Source: CAWBRY01 sp963791295 (GTDB lineage: Bacteria; Bacteroidota; Bacteroidia; Chitinophagales; Chitinophagaceae). From it: a stretch of 64,000 nt of DNA. The position numbers and the translations under genes were made by a program. The DNA lies in contig CAWBRY010000003.1 in assembly GCA_963791295.1 (NCBI GenBank), positions 124,001-188,000 of the forward strand, in the 5' to 3' direction. The notes under the pieces were generated by a model, which was not told where the DNA came from, ran no database searches, and saw nothing but the letters and a program-made list of their open reading frames with translations. Shown one piece after another: positions 9,381-17,251 of the stretch (its first letter is position 1; each line of letters begins with the position of its first letter).

Positions 9381-10295
9381 ATGAGAAAGATTTCTGTGAT
9401 TCTTGTTGCATTTGCTATTTCCATATCTGGCAATGCCTGCGAGATATGCGGTTGTGGGCTGGGAAATTATTATATCGGCATTTTACCCCAATTCAGCCAG
9501 CAGTTCGTAGGACTTCGTTATCAAATCAGCCACTATAAAACCCGGCTCAGGGACGATCCAACGCAATTCAGCAATGATTTTTATCAGACAGTAGAATTAT
9601 GGGGCGGTTGGAACATCGGGAAACGGTGGCAGGTATTGGCTTTCGTTCCATTTAATATTAATCACCAAAGTTCCGATGAAGGCGTCAGTAATAGTAGCGG
9701 CTTGGGAGATATAGCTGTCCTGGCCAATTACAAAGTGTTTGAAAAAATGTCGAAGAATGGGAAGAATAAAAATGTTTTTCAGCAAGGCTGGCTAGGTGCT
9801 GGCATAAAAGCACCTACTGGAAAATTTACGATTGATCCGTCGGATCCCGATGTAGCATCTGCCGCAAACACCCAAATCGGTTCGGGCAGTACCGATTTCC
9901 TGCTGAATGCGATCTATAACCTTCATATCAACAATTTGGGCTTCAGCGTCAATGCCAACTATAAGATCAATACACACAATGATGATGATTACGAGTTCGG
10001 CAATAAGTTTTCTGCCAATGGGTTTATTTACTATTCTCTTGCGGCGCCATCTTTGAAATCTGTTATCACACCTAACCTTGGACTATTGTATGAGCATGCT
10101 GCCGAAAACAAATTACAGGAAGCCAAAGTTGATCTTACAGGAGGTAATCTTTTAATGGCGGCAGGAGGAGTGGAAATGAGTTTTAATAAATTAACTATTG
10201 GACTTAATGTACAATTGCCGGTATCGCAGGATTTTGCAGAGGGTCAAACGCAATCAAAGGTGAAAGGGATGTTTCATATGGCCTTTTCACTTTGA
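9381..10295 (+). CDS. Outer-membrane transporter-like beta-barrel with N-terminal CxxCxC
   Basis: 304 residues. A signal peptide ([19 protein letters not shown]) is cleaved just before [14 protein letters not shown], so three cysteines sit at the extreme mature N-terminus. The rest alternates amphipathic strands and ends in a terminal aromatic (MAFSL), as in outer-membrane barrels of the general transporter family (compare PF13557). The Cys cluster could bind a metal or be lipid-modified. The preceding CNGKC protein strengthens a metal or redox theme; this is inference. Confidence 0.65.
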   Translation: MRKISVILVAFAISISGNACEICGCGLGNYYIGILPQFSQQFVGLRYQISHYKTRLRDDPTQFSNDFYQTVELWGGWNIGKRWQVLAFVPFNINHQSSDEGVSNSSGLGDIAVLANYKVFEKMSKNGKNKNVFQQGWLGAGIKAPTGKFTIDPSDPDVASAANTQIGSGSTDFLLNAIYNLHINNLGFSVNANYKINTHNDDDYEFGNKFSANGFIYYSLAAPSLKSVITPNLGLLYEHAAENKLQEAKVDLTGGNLLMAAGGVEMSFNKLTIGLNVQLPVSQDFAEGQTQSKVKGMFHMAFSL

Positions 10296-10333
10296 ATCTA
10301 GGATAGAGTTGACAAGGATTAAACTGATCCCCT

Positions 10334-10356
10334 CGCCCCTCTGAATCAGAGGGGCG
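10334..10356. terminator. Perfect hairpin between convergent genes
   Basis: A 10-bp perfect stem (CGCCCCTCTG / CAGAGGGGCG) with the loop AAT. It lies 39 bp after the barrel gene and 57 bp after the end of msrB, which reads from the other side. A short T run (10371-10375) lies downstream on the plus strand. It could stop both transcripts, or it could be a dispersed palindromic repeat. Confidence 0.5.
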
Positions 10357-10412
10357 TTGGCAAATCAGGGTTTTTCAAAGTGTAATAGTTGACCAATATA
10401 TTATGAACGTTT

Positions 10413-11006
10413 TTATTCGCTTTGCTTGGCGTTCGAACTGTCTTTATAATTTTTCTCGGCCTCCTGTGCTTTTTCAAAATCCAGCACAACGCCATTAATA
10501 CAATACCGAAGACCTGTTGGTGGCGGACCGTCGTTGAACACATGGCCCAGGTGAGACTCACAGCGCCCGCATTGCACCTCCGTCCTACTCATTCCATGTG
10601 AACGATCGGGAGTGTATATTATACTTTCCTTGGTTACGGGCTCATAAAAACTTGGCCAACCGCAACCGCTTTCAAATTTGGTATCACTCTTAAAAAGAGG
10701 ATTGCCACATACGGCACAATAATAAGTCCCGATATCTTTGATACTTTCTAGGGGACTCGACCACGGTCTCTCGGTACCTTTTTTCCGTGCAACCTGGTAA
10801 ACTTCTGGCGACAGGATCTTTTTCCATTCTTCCTCGCTCATATTTACAGGCTTTTTGTCCGTTTTTGAGAAAATGGGATTTTTAAGTGTATTCGTACTAT
10901 CCATAGTTGATGTTTTAGTTAGATGATTTTGAGAATTCCTACAATGACAGAGCAAAATAAATGCCAGCAGGGCAAATATCCATCGCGATAATTTGTAGCT
11001 GTGCAT
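10413..11006 (-). CDS. msrB: Exported peptide-methionine (R)-S-oxide reductase
   Basis: 197 residues from the ATG at 11006. The MsrB domain fills the C-terminal 150 residues. Two zinc CxxC pairs are seen (YYCAVCGNPL and VQCGRCESHLGH), along with the substrate motif GCGWPSFYEP and the catalytic RYCIN. It reduces methionine-R-sulfoxide in oxidised proteins. The N-terminus (SRWIFALLAFILLCHCRNSQ) is a signal or lipoprotein-type segment, so the enzyme probably works in the envelope. A TTG six bases upstream of the ATG was rejected because the ATG fits the -7 box better. Confidence 0.93.
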   Translation of the reverse strand: MHSYKLSRWIFALLAFILLCHCRNSQNHLTKTSTMDSTNTLKNPIFSKTDKKPVNMSEEEWKKILSPEVYQVARKKGTERPWSSPLESIKDIGTYYCAVCGNPLFKSDTKFESGCGWPSFYEPVTKESIIYTPDRSHGMSRTEVQCGRCESHLGHVFNDGPPPTGLRYCINGVVLDFEKAQEAEKNYKDSSNAKQSE

Positions 11007-11016
11007 AATCAAATAA

Positions 11017-11024
11017 CAAATCTA
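11017..11024 (-). promoter_or_regulatory. -7 element for msrB
   Basis: On the minus strand TAGATTTG matches TAnnTTTG exactly and ends 10 bases before the ATG at 11006. The predicted mRNA therefore has a leader of only about 3-5 nt. Confidence 0.45.
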
Positions 11025-11145
11025 CGATGCAATGGTTGGCGCGGATTCCAATCCTTTATAAACTGCTGGGTTTAACAATCTTCTGCATTCGATATCTTCT
11101 AAAAATCTGAGCAAAAATGTTAAAGGAATATTATGCCTGTTCCTT

Positions 11146-11153
11146 TATATTTG
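11146..11153 (+). promoter_or_regulatory. -7 element for adk
   Basis: TATATTTG is an exact TAnnTTTG match 25 bases before the adk ATG, which puts the start near 11160. No clear -33 box is visible. Confidence 0.5.
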
Positions 11154-11178
11154 TTAACGCACCAAGATTATCCCACTT

Positions 11179-11757
11179 ATGTTTAATTTGATATTATTTG
11201 GCCCTCCAGGGAGTGGAAAAGGTACACAATCAGACAAATTGGTGGCGAAATATGGGCTAATTCATCTTTCTACCGGCAACCTGCTCCGCGAAGAAATCAA
11301 CAACAAAACTCCTCTCGGTATTGAAGCCCGTAGTTTTATGGACAAGGGACAGCTGGTTCCGGACGAAGTAGTCATCGGAATGATCGACACCTGCCTGGAC
11401 CTCCACAAAAATTCACAAGGGTTTTTATTTGATGGGTTCCCTCGTACTGCGGCGCAAGCCGTGGCTCTCGACAAATTGTTGGAATTGAAAAAAACAGAGA
11501 TCAATATTGTACTGGCCCTCGAAGTTGGTGAAGAAGAGTTGGTGAAACGATTGTTGAACAGGGGAAGGACATCAGGACGATCCGATGACGTAGATGAATC
11601 CGTGATACGGAAAAGGTTTGCAGTTTACATGAACGACACAGCGCCGGTCGCCGAACATTATAAAAAGGCTCGAAAATTTCACTCGATCAAAGGTGAGGGC
11701 ACCGTGGACGAAATTTTTGGAGCATTATCCGCAGCAATAGCGAAGAAGATGAAGTAG
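11179..11757 (+). CDS. adk: Adenylate kinase
   Basis: 192 residues, the short-lid bacterial form without a zinc finger. The P-loop GPPGSGKGT starts at residue 7. DGFPRTAAQA carries the AMP-site Arg, and RGRTSGRSDD is the small lid. It interconverts ATP + AMP and 2 ADP in the cytoplasm. It stands alone behind its own promoter. Confidence 0.96.
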   Translation: MFNLILFGPPGSGKGTQSDKLVAKYGLIHLSTGNLLREEINNKTPLGIEARSFMDKGQLVPDEVVIGMIDTCLDLHKNSQGFLFDGFPRTAAQAVALDKLLELKKTEINIVLALEVGEEELVKRLLNRGRTSGRSDDVDESVIRKRFAVYMNDTAPVAEHYKKARKFHSIKGEGTVDEIFGALSAAIAKKMK

Positions 11758-11818
11758 CGTGAGGTTAATAATATTCCTACTCCCTTACTGATTCATTCCT
11801 TAATTGCAATATGTTGCT

Positions 11819-12295
11819 ATGAGTCTCGAAAAAGAAAATTTCCTGCGAACAAAATTCATTTCCTACTTACAAAGGTTAGACCCTTCGACGCCACCTCGCT
11901 GGGGGAAAATGAATGTGCAACAGATGATTGAACATTTTAGCCTTTCCATCCGTAACGCTAATGGACGATTGAAAGCGGATACCATAATTACACCGCCCGA
12001 AACCCTTGAAAAGATGCGGGATTTCATGATGAGTGAAAAACCATTTCAAGAAAATACAAAAAACCCATTAATGGCCGAAGAACCAACGCCGCCCCACTAT
12101 AAAACAGTCCAAGGCGCCATCGGCGCGCTTCAACAGGAGATCATCTATTTTTTTGAAGCCTACGAAAAAGACCACACACTGGTGATAAGAAACCCGTTTT
12201 TTGGCGACCTCAATTTTGAACAAAACGTTCAATTGTTATATAAACATGCCCTCCACCATCTTCGGCAATTTGGAGTAGAACCGCTTAACACCTAA
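11819..12295 (+). CDS. DUF1569 / DinB-like four-helix protein
   Basis: 158 residues from the ATG at 11819; an upstream in-frame TTG at 11804 is less likely. Motifs PRWGKMNVQQMIEHFSLS near residue 30 and the C-terminal KHALHHLRQFGV carry the spaced histidines of the DinB/DUF1569 metal-binding four-helix bundle. The biochemical role of the family is unknown; thiol-dependent transfer is the usual guess. Its stop overlaps that of the convergent lipoprotein gene by 4 bases. Confidence 0.7.
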   Translation: MSLEKENFLRTKFISYLQRLDPSTPPRWGKMNVQQMIEHFSLSIRNANGRLKADTIITPPETLEKMRDFMMSEKPFQENTKNPLMAEEPTPPHYKTVQGAIGALQQEIIYFFEAYEKDHTLVIRNPFFGDLNFEQNVQLLYKHALHHLRQFGVEPLNT

Positions 12296-12771
12296 AATTT
12301 TGCCTTAATAAGCGAGTCGGCTTTTTCGAGGCCACGAAGAATATTTTCCTTGACGACGGACACCTTTAGTTTTTCATCGCTCAAATACCTGATCCTTGCT
12401 TCAACATTGTCTTTGGCAGAATCAAAATTGAATTCATCCATCCATTTATCCATTCCTGATTTAGCCGATTTCAAATCTTCCAGCGTCTTTTCCATCTTTT
12501 CCCTGTACGGTGCCAATTTTACTCTCGTTTTAGCAGGTAGCTTTCCGATTGAATCCAAAACTCCCTGCACTTGCTTTTCCAGTGCGCTCAGTCTTCCCAT
12601 TTTTCCCATCACCAGATCATGTCCCCTCAAGACATCATCCAACAGTGTATCAGCAGAAGTTTTAGGCTGCCCTAAAGTTGTATCAACATCGCTTTTGCTT
12701 TTATCACCGGAGTTTTTACAGGCAGTTTGAAGCACCAGGATCGTCAGCAAAAAAATCAGGGTTGTTTTCAT
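12292..12771 (-). CDS. Helical lipoprotein, unknown function
   Basis: 159 residues. The N-terminus ends in LVLQTACKNSG, a clear lipobox with Cys at residue 18. The mature part is almost entirely charged amphipathic helix (for example KTRVKLAPYREKMEKTLEDL), suggesting a small periplasmic coiled coil. It follows the gene at 12777 by only 5 bases, so the two are co-transcribed. No known domain is recognised. Confidence 0.7.
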   Translation of the reverse strand: MKTTLIFLLTILVLQTACKNSGDKSKSDVDTTLGQPKTSADTLLDDVLRGHDLVMGKMGRLSALEKQVQGVLDSIGKLPAKTRVKLAPYREKMEKTLEDLKSAKSGMDKWMDEFNFDSAKDNVEARIRYLSDEKLKVSVVKENILRGLEKADSLIKAKF

Positions 12772-12776
12772 TATTA

Positions 12777-13175
12777 TTAATTTATTGATGATTGTTCACA
12801 TTTTTCCATGATCTGATGAAAGACATCGTGCAGGGCCGAGAGCTTGTCCTTCAATACATCGTCTCCAGCATTTTCTTTTACCAATTTGTCGATGTCTTTG
12901 GCTCCTTTTACCAAATCGTTTAAGGATTTAGTCACCGCTTCCTTATCATATCCCTTGGGAGCTGTGGAGCTTTTCCATGCCACCGCTTTTTCTACCATTT
13001 CTCCACTCCGCGAACGGATCGGTTCCAACTTGCCTTCTTCTGCAGGATGAAAGGTCTTGCTCATGATCTCGTGAAAGGAATCCATTTCCTTCCACCTGAT
13101 TTTTTCCTGCGAATAGGTGGTCTGAAAAAATAAAATAGCGCACACGGACATCAAAAATGAAAATGATTTCTTCAT
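12777..13175 (-). CDS. Small exported helical protein, unknown function
   Basis: 132 residues from the ATG at 13175; the frame opens three codons earlier at 13184. It has a signal peptide ending near QTTYSQ, then a helical mature region with a conserved-looking SFHEIMSKTFHPAEEG segment and HDVFHQIMEKC near the end. The spaced histidines could bind a metal, but that is a guess. It is first in an operon with the lipoprotein at 12292-12771, behind a -7 box at 13198-13205. Confidence 0.7.
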   Translation of the reverse strand: MKKSFSFLMSVCAILFFQTTYSQEKIRWKEMDSFHEIMSKTFHPAEEGKLEPIRSRSGEMVEKAVAWKSSTAPKGYDKEAVTKSLNDLVKGAKDIDKLVKENAGDDVLKDKLSALHDVFHQIMEKCEQSSIN

Positions 13176-13197
13176 GTGGTGCAAGGTTTAGGATCAA

Positions 13198-13205
13198 CAA
13201 AGATA
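13198..13205 (-). promoter_or_regulatory. -7 element for the 13175/12771 operon
   Basis: On the minus strand TATCTTTG matches TAnnTTTG and ends 22 bases before the ATG at 13175. It diverges from the promoter at 13274. Confidence 0.45.
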
Positions 13206-13273
13206 GGAGGATTGGAAAAAAGAGATGAACCGGTTTGCTAGCCATGCTGACTGTAGAAATCTTGCAGAAAAAC

Positions 13274-13281
13274 TACATTTG
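13274..13281 (+). promoter_or_regulatory. -7 element for the SRPBCC/GyrI gene
   Basis: TACATTTG matches TAnnTTTG and ends 22 bases before the ATG at 13304. Because it lies downstream of 13235, it argues against the earlier start codon there. Confidence 0.45.
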
Positions 13282-13303
13282 CAGAGGATCTAAGAGCAAC
13301 ATT

Positions 13304-14326
13304 ATGAAATACCTTAGGATACTGGGAATTCTGATTGTAATAGTCATTGCTATCGTCATCCTTCTTTCATTATTTATGCCCACCCAGCAGCAGGTGATAA
13401 GATCTATCATGATCGATGCGCCTGCGACGAAGGTGTATGATCAATTAATAAAACTGGAAAATTTTAATAAATGGTCAGTATGGAATCTCAGGGACTCCTC
13501 GGTGAAACTCACCATTACCGGCAAGGATGCTACCGTGGGTGCAAGCAGTTCCTGGACAGGCAATCCCGAGATTTCGGGAATGGGAAAGATCCAAATTGCA
13601 TCCCTGGAACCAGGTAAGAAAATTGTTCACTTAATAGAATTTACTCATCCCAATAAAGGAACTGCAGAATCAGAATTCAAATTGGAAGAGGTTTCAGGAG
13701 GAACTAAACTAACCTGGGAATTTGACCTGGAGACACCAAGACCTAAGAATATTTTCAATCTTTTTTACAGCATGGAGAAAAAGATGGGCAAAGATTTTGA
13801 GGAAGGCCTTCTGCTTATCAAAACTGCCATTGAAATGAAAACTCAATTGAAGACCACCAAAACCTATGATATAAAAGCTATGAATTTCCCAACGACCCGT
13901 TTTGCATTTGTGCGCCAGGAAGTGAAAAAAGACGATATCCCGGCATTCTTCGACCAGCATATTCCCCTGATCATCGAAGAACTCAAAAAAATGAATTCTG
14001 CAGGCGGTCAATCTTATGCATTGATTTATGGGTGGGACCAGGAAAAAGATGTGGCGGATTTGGCAGCGGCGGTTTCGATTCCCGCTGATATTAAAATTGA
14101 CAATGCTGTTGTCCAGACGACTGAGATCACGGCTTCAAAGTCACTATTCACCACCTACTATGGCGCATACTCCGGAATCATGGAGGCCTATACTTCTATT
14201 GATAAATATATTTCAACCAACAATCTCAAGAAAAAACCGCCCTTTATAGAAAAATATGTTACGGGTCCCTTCAATGAAAAAGACCCAACTAAATGGGAGA
14301 CGAAGGTGATTTACCTGGTGGAATAA
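13304..14326 (+). CDS. Membrane-anchored SRPBCC (polyketide-cyclase-like) plus GyrI-like domain protein
   Basis: 340 residues from the ATG at 13304. One N-terminal membrane helix (ILGILIVIVIAIVILLSLF) is followed by an SRPBCC ligand-binding domain, with the VYDQLIKLENFNKWS start typical of the START-like fold. A C-terminal GyrI/BacE effector-binding domain follows from about residue 190 (FAFVRQEVKKDDIPAFFDQH). Such two-domain proteins probably bind small hydrophobic ligands, but the ligand is unknown. The gene has its own promoter and is followed 59 bp later by an aminotransferase with a separate promoter. Confidence 0.75.
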   Translation: MKYLRILGILIVIVIAIVILLSLFMPTQQQVIRSIMIDAPATKVYDQLIKLENFNKWSVWNLRDSSVKLTITGKDATVGASSSWTGNPEISGMGKIQIASLEPGKKIVHLIEFTHPNKGTAESEFKLEEVSGGTKLTWEFDLETPRPKNIFNLFYSMEKKMGKDFEEGLLLIKTAIEMKTQLKTTKTYDIKAMNFPTTRFAFVRQEVKKDDIPAFFDQHIPLIIEELKKMNSAGGQSYALIYGWDQEKDVADLAAAVSIPADIKIDNAVVQTTEITASKSLFTTYYGAYSGIMEAYTSIDKYISTNNLKKKPPFIEKYVTGPFNEKDPTKWETKVIYLVE

Positions 14327-14333
14327 TTACTCT

Positions 14334-14341
14334 TACTTTTG
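14334..14341 (+). promoter_or_regulatory. -7 element for the aminotransferase gene
   Basis: TACTTTTG matches TAnnTTTG and lies 44 bases before the ATG at 14386, just after the stop of the previous gene. Confidence 0.45.
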
Positions 14342-14385
14342 CGCATCATAACGGCCTTGTCAAAGAACGAGTAAATAGTATTTAG

Positions 14386-15642
14386 ATGAAGTTGTCGCAG
14401 CTTTCTGAAACGCTGATTGGTTCTGAAATTGTAAAATTGGGAGGTGAGATCCGGGAAAAGATCCGACAGGGTGAACATATCTATAATTTTACGGTAGGAG
14501 ATTTTGATCCTTCTATTTTTCCCATTCCTAAAGAACTGGAAGACGCTATTGTCGAGGCCTATCGCAATCATTTCACAAATTATCCTGCAGCGGAGGGCAA
14601 TTTGGATCTTCGCGAAGCCATTGTTTCCTTTATAAAGAATGAAGAAAAGCTGGACTATGGGATCAACGAAATCTTAGTTGCTTCCGGTGGCCGTCCACTG
14701 ATATATGCAGCTTTCCGCGCAATCTGCGATAAAGGTGACAAAGTCATTTATGCAGTTCCCTCCTGGAATAATAATCACTACACTCATTTCGTCGGCGGCC
14801 AGCACCTGGTTGTGGAAACCAGCGAGGCAAATCATTTTATGCCGACGGCCAGGGATATAGCGCCGCATATTAGAGAAGCGACATTGATCTCGTTATGTTC
14901 TCCGCAAAATCCTACGGGCACTACATTCCGAAGGGATGAGCTGGCCGCCATCTGCGATATGGTCGTGGAAGAGAATGCCAGGAGGGGCGCCAAAGAAAAG
15001 AAATTGTATGTGATGTTTGATCAGATGTACTGGCATCTTACTTATGGTGATATCCGGCATTATGATCCTGTTTCATTGAATCCATCCATGCGCGACTACA
15101 CCATTTATATTGATGCCATCAGCAAAATATTTGCGGCTACGGGTGTACGTGTCGGCTGGAGCATGGGCCCTGCCACGATAATTAATAAGATGAAGGCGAT
15201 CCTCACTCATGTTGGAGCGTGGGCTCCCATGGCCGAACAAAAAGCGGTGGCACATTACCTCAGTAACCGGGAATGCATTCATGAATTTCTATCAAAATTC
15301 AAAAAAGAGATTGAAGAAAGGCTGCGACTTATTTATGAAGGATTCACTCAACTCAAATCGGAGGGTCTGAGTGTAAACTGCATCGCGCCAGAAGCGGCAA
15401 TCTATCTTACAATTCAGATCAATCTTGTTGGAAGGAGAACAGAGGAAGATAAAAAGTTGGAAAATCAGAGTGACGTGACTGCTTATATTCTAAATGAGGC
15501 CAACCTGGCTGTCGTTCCGTTCTATGCTTTTGGTGCAGACATGAGTTCGACATGGTATCGGCTCAGCGTGGGCACCTGCAAAAAAGAAGAAATACCTGTG
15601 ATGATTGACAAACTGCGCGAAGCATTGAAGAAATTATCCTGA
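14386..15642 (+). CDS. PLP-dependent class I/II aminotransferase
   Basis: 418 residues with the fold type I aminotransferase layout: NFTVGDFDP start, YPAAEGNLDLREAI, the SPQNPTGTTF motif, MFDQMYWHL, and the PLP-lysine motif SKIFAATGVRVGW. The substrate is not evident; aspartate, aromatic or 2-aminoadipate types are all possible. A terminator-like hairpin lies just after the stop, but its T run faces the opposite strand. Confidence 0.85.
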   Translation: MKLSQLSETLIGSEIVKLGGEIREKIRQGEHIYNFTVGDFDPSIFPIPKELEDAIVEAYRNHFTNYPAAEGNLDLREAIVSFIKNEEKLDYGINEILVASGGRPLIYAAFRAICDKGDKVIYAVPSWNNNHYTHFVGGQHLVVETSEANHFMPTARDIAPHIREATLISLCSPQNPTGTTFRRDELAAICDMVVEENARRGAKEKKLYVMFDQMYWHLTYGDIRHYDPVSLNPSMRDYTIYIDAISKIFAATGVRVGWSMGPATIINKMKAILTHVGAWAPMAEQKAVAHYLSNRECIHEFLSKFKKEIEERLRLIYEGFTQLKSEGLSVNCIAPEAAIYLTIQINLVGRRTEEDKKLENQSDVTAYILNEANLAVVPFYAFGADMSSTWYRLSVGTCKKEEIPVMIDKLREALKKLS

Positions 15643-15650
15643 CATGAAAT

Positions 15651-15679
15651 AAAAAAGCCGCTTCTAAAAAGACGCGGCT
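15651..15679 (-). terminator. Intrinsic terminator for the 15726-16163 gene
   Basis: Minus strand: AGCCGC (15679-15674) pairs with GCGGCT (15661-15656), with a TCT/AGA inner stem. It is followed at once by a run of six T. It lies 47 bp after the stop of the minus-strand gene and 14 bp after the plus-strand aminotransferase. The next 20 bases (15681-15700) hold three TTGGAC-like hexamers. Confidence 0.65.
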
Positions 15680-15725
15680 GGACTTGGACTTGGACAAGGA
15701 GGGAAGCATGTATTTGTGCCTGTTG

Positions 15726-16163
15726 TCAGGCGGCTATGGATGGGCTAAAAAAGCTAAAAGTAATTCTTGTAGCATCCTGGCGGCGATTGTGCATTGAAAT
15801 AAAGCCACCAAGACGTTCGGCTAAGGGAAGTGCGGCATTTAATTCCTGAGGAATACCTGCCTTACCAGCATGATTGCTGTCCTGCACATTTACAACCACC
15901 ATATTATCATAAGTGCTCGCTGAAACTCTGATGCAAGCACTCTTACAGCGGTTGATAACGGAACTGAATAGTGAACTGATTACGGATGCCAGCATATTCT
16001 CATCTGTGTTTACCCAGAAATTACCTGGTACATCATTGAGAATGAAACTTTTTTGGCGTACGGCTGCGGGTTGAAATTGGATCAGCAGTTGGCTTACCAG
16101 GCGTTGTAAAGAAAGGTTAGTCGGCTGCATACCCATGTTGCGGTTCTTCATTGGATTTTTCAT
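15726..16163 (-). CDS. Stand-alone degenerate histidine-kinase-type ATPase fold protein
   Basis: 145 residues, about the size of one HATPase_c domain and with no dimerisation, sensor or receiver part. ENMLASVISSLFSSVI occupies the place of the N-box, but the Asn residues that bind ATP-Mg are Ser. VVNVQDSN resembles the G1 region, LAERLGGFISMHN the G2 side, and ATRITFSFF the last strand. It therefore looks like a kinase-derived domain that may no longer bind ATP, used perhaps for protein binding. The gene lies next to the TCATAGGGTA array, which occupies its upstream region. A later start at MQPTNLSLQ is possible. Confidence 0.6.
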   Translation of the reverse strand: MKNPMKNRNMGMQPTNLSLQRLVSQLLIQFQPAAVRQKSFILNDVPGNFWVNTDENMLASVISSLFSSVINRCKSACIRVSASTYDNMVVVNVQDSNHAGKAGIPQELNAALPLAERLGGFISMHNRRQDATRITFSFFSPSIAA

Positions 16164-16214
16164 AAAAAAGTTTTTTAGGGTTTTTTAAATGGTGTTTCCA
16201 AAGGACGGAATGGG

Positions 16215-16440
16215 TAGGGTACGGGTTAGGGTTGATAGTGACAGTTTTCATAGGGTAACGAAATCTCAAACGGGCCAGTCATAGGGTACGAAGATTTTCA
16301 TTTCAAAGGGTAAAGTCTGTTTCATAGGGTGACTTTAAGATCAAAGGGTACGTTCATTTTTTCATAGGTAATTCTTCGTTCCAGGATTAATTCTTAGGGT
16401 ATTCATAGGGGTAAATCATAGGGTAAGTTCATAGGGTAAT
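16215..16440. repeat. Array of about 12 TCATAGGGTA-like motifs
   Basis: The stretch from 16164 to 16727 has no gene. Its left part carries a repeated word close to (T)TCATAGGGTAA. Copies start near 16215, 16227, 16247, 16279, 16303, 16322, 16341, 16362, 16391, 16403, 16417 and 16429. Some are TCAAAGGG, and some are shortened or have one extra G. Spacing is irregular (18-30 bp) in the middle and 12-13 bp in the last four. On the minus strand, in the direction of the HATPase-like gene, the word reads TACCCTATGA or TACCCTTTGA. It could be a multi-site operator, a transcribed leader or decaying tandem repeats. Confidence 0.75.
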
Positions 16441-16541
16441 TTTTCAAAAACTAAGGTTCGCCAACATGTCAAATAACTTTTCTTCTTTCGTCCTGCCTCT
16501 TTATTATTTCCGATTTGCTTACACAAAGAAAGCACCCAAAT

Positions 16542-16676
16542 GGCTCCAAAAAAATAGAGCCTTCAACCATTATAGAGTAGACTTCGGTCTACGGAAACTC
16601 CCCTCGTAATTCTACCCTAAATTGATGAAAGCCTTACACAGCCTTGAATAGAAAGAATTGCTGAAATAACATTCAG
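16542..16676. other. Three small hairpins in the gene-free stretch
   Basis: Three short inverted repeats follow one another here. GGCTC/GAGCC is at 16542-16561. A perfect 6-bp stem with a TTCG tetraloop (GTAGAC-TTCG-GTCTAC) is at 16577-16592. CTGAA/TTCAG is at 16661-16676. The UUCG loop closed by C-G is unusually stable in RNA, which would favour plus-strand transcription. This may be a small RNA or the tail of a transcript; no promoter was identified. Confidence 0.35.
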
Positions 16677-16714
16677 TGCAGGTGCCTAAGATATGTGGAG
16701 TAATGAGAAGAGAT

Positions 16715-16734
16715 GAATTGAGTGAGATCAATTC
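16715..16734 (-). terminator. Hairpin overlapping the stop of the 80-residue gene
   Basis: A perfect 7-bp stem GAATTGA/TCAATTC with a 6-base loop spans the TGA stop codon of the minus-strand gene ending at 16728. The T-rich tail after it is weak, so it is a tentative terminator. Confidence 0.35.
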
Positions 16735-16970
16735 TTGTTGATCAAAAACCTGAACGGTTTTAATTCTTGCGTGCGTGTCGCATTGAGGATGCGGATAGGT
16801 CTTGTAGTAATGTGGTTGCGATCGACCAGCTCATGTGCTATGCAAAATTGATCGGGAGCTTCTGTTTGACGGAGGATCTTATTGAGGCATTCCACCTCCT
16901 GTTCGATGGCACGCTCGCTCATGAACTCGTTTTTCAATAGAACCAATATGTCCCTTTTGGGATTACCCAT
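16728..16970 (-). CDS. Small hypothetical protein, 80 residues
   Basis: 80 residues, starting MGNPKRDILVLLKNEF. It is soluble and mixed-charge, with no signal peptide or known motif. It lies 12 bp downstream of the small lipoprotein gene and is probably co-transcribed with it. Reasons to believe it is real are the clean start, its position in the gene pair and normal-looking composition; there is no homology argument I can make. Confidence 0.5.
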   Translation of the reverse strand: MGNPKRDILVLLKNEFMSERAIEQEVECLNKILRQTEAPDQFCIAHELVDRNHITTRPIRILNATRTQELKPFRFLINKN

Positions 16971-16982
16971 GGCTTATCCGAT

Positions 16983-17129
16983 TTAATAGCCAGACATTCC
17001 TTTATGGCTTGGACAGCCACAATTGCTGCCTTTGCCTGTGCCTGAATAATAATTCTTGCTACAAGCAGTCACAACGATCATGCCTGATAACAGCAAAAAA
17101 AGGGTGATTTTATGGATTGTCTTTTTCAT
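16983..17129 (-). CDS. Tiny lipoprotein with NCGCPSHKG tail
   Basis: 48 residues from the ATG at 17129; the longer frame to 17168 adds a non-signal leader. The signal ends IVVTACSKNYY, a good lipobox. The mature peptide is only about 27 residues and holds SNCGCPSHKGMSGY. Small lipoproteins with this CGCP...KG-GY tail recur in Chitinophagaceae as far as I recall; the function is unknown. The Cys/His content suggests metal or thiol chemistry in the envelope. Confidence 0.6.
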   Translation of the reverse strand: MKKTIHKITLFLLLSGMIVVTACSKNYYSGTGKGSNCGCPSHKGMSGY

Positions 17130-17251
17130 ATATAAACGGGACTTCCAAGCCGACCTTTCAGAAGCCATTTATCCTTACCGGAAGTTCTAAATTAAAACTA
17201 TTTTACAAACAAATTAGTATGCAAGCCCGTTAAATCCGGCAAAATTTTAAC

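Noticed and set aside
16215..16440. CRISPR array reading of the TCATAGGGTA repeats.
   Set aside because: Repeats are only 10-12 bp, spacing is irregular and short, and no cas gene is in the window.
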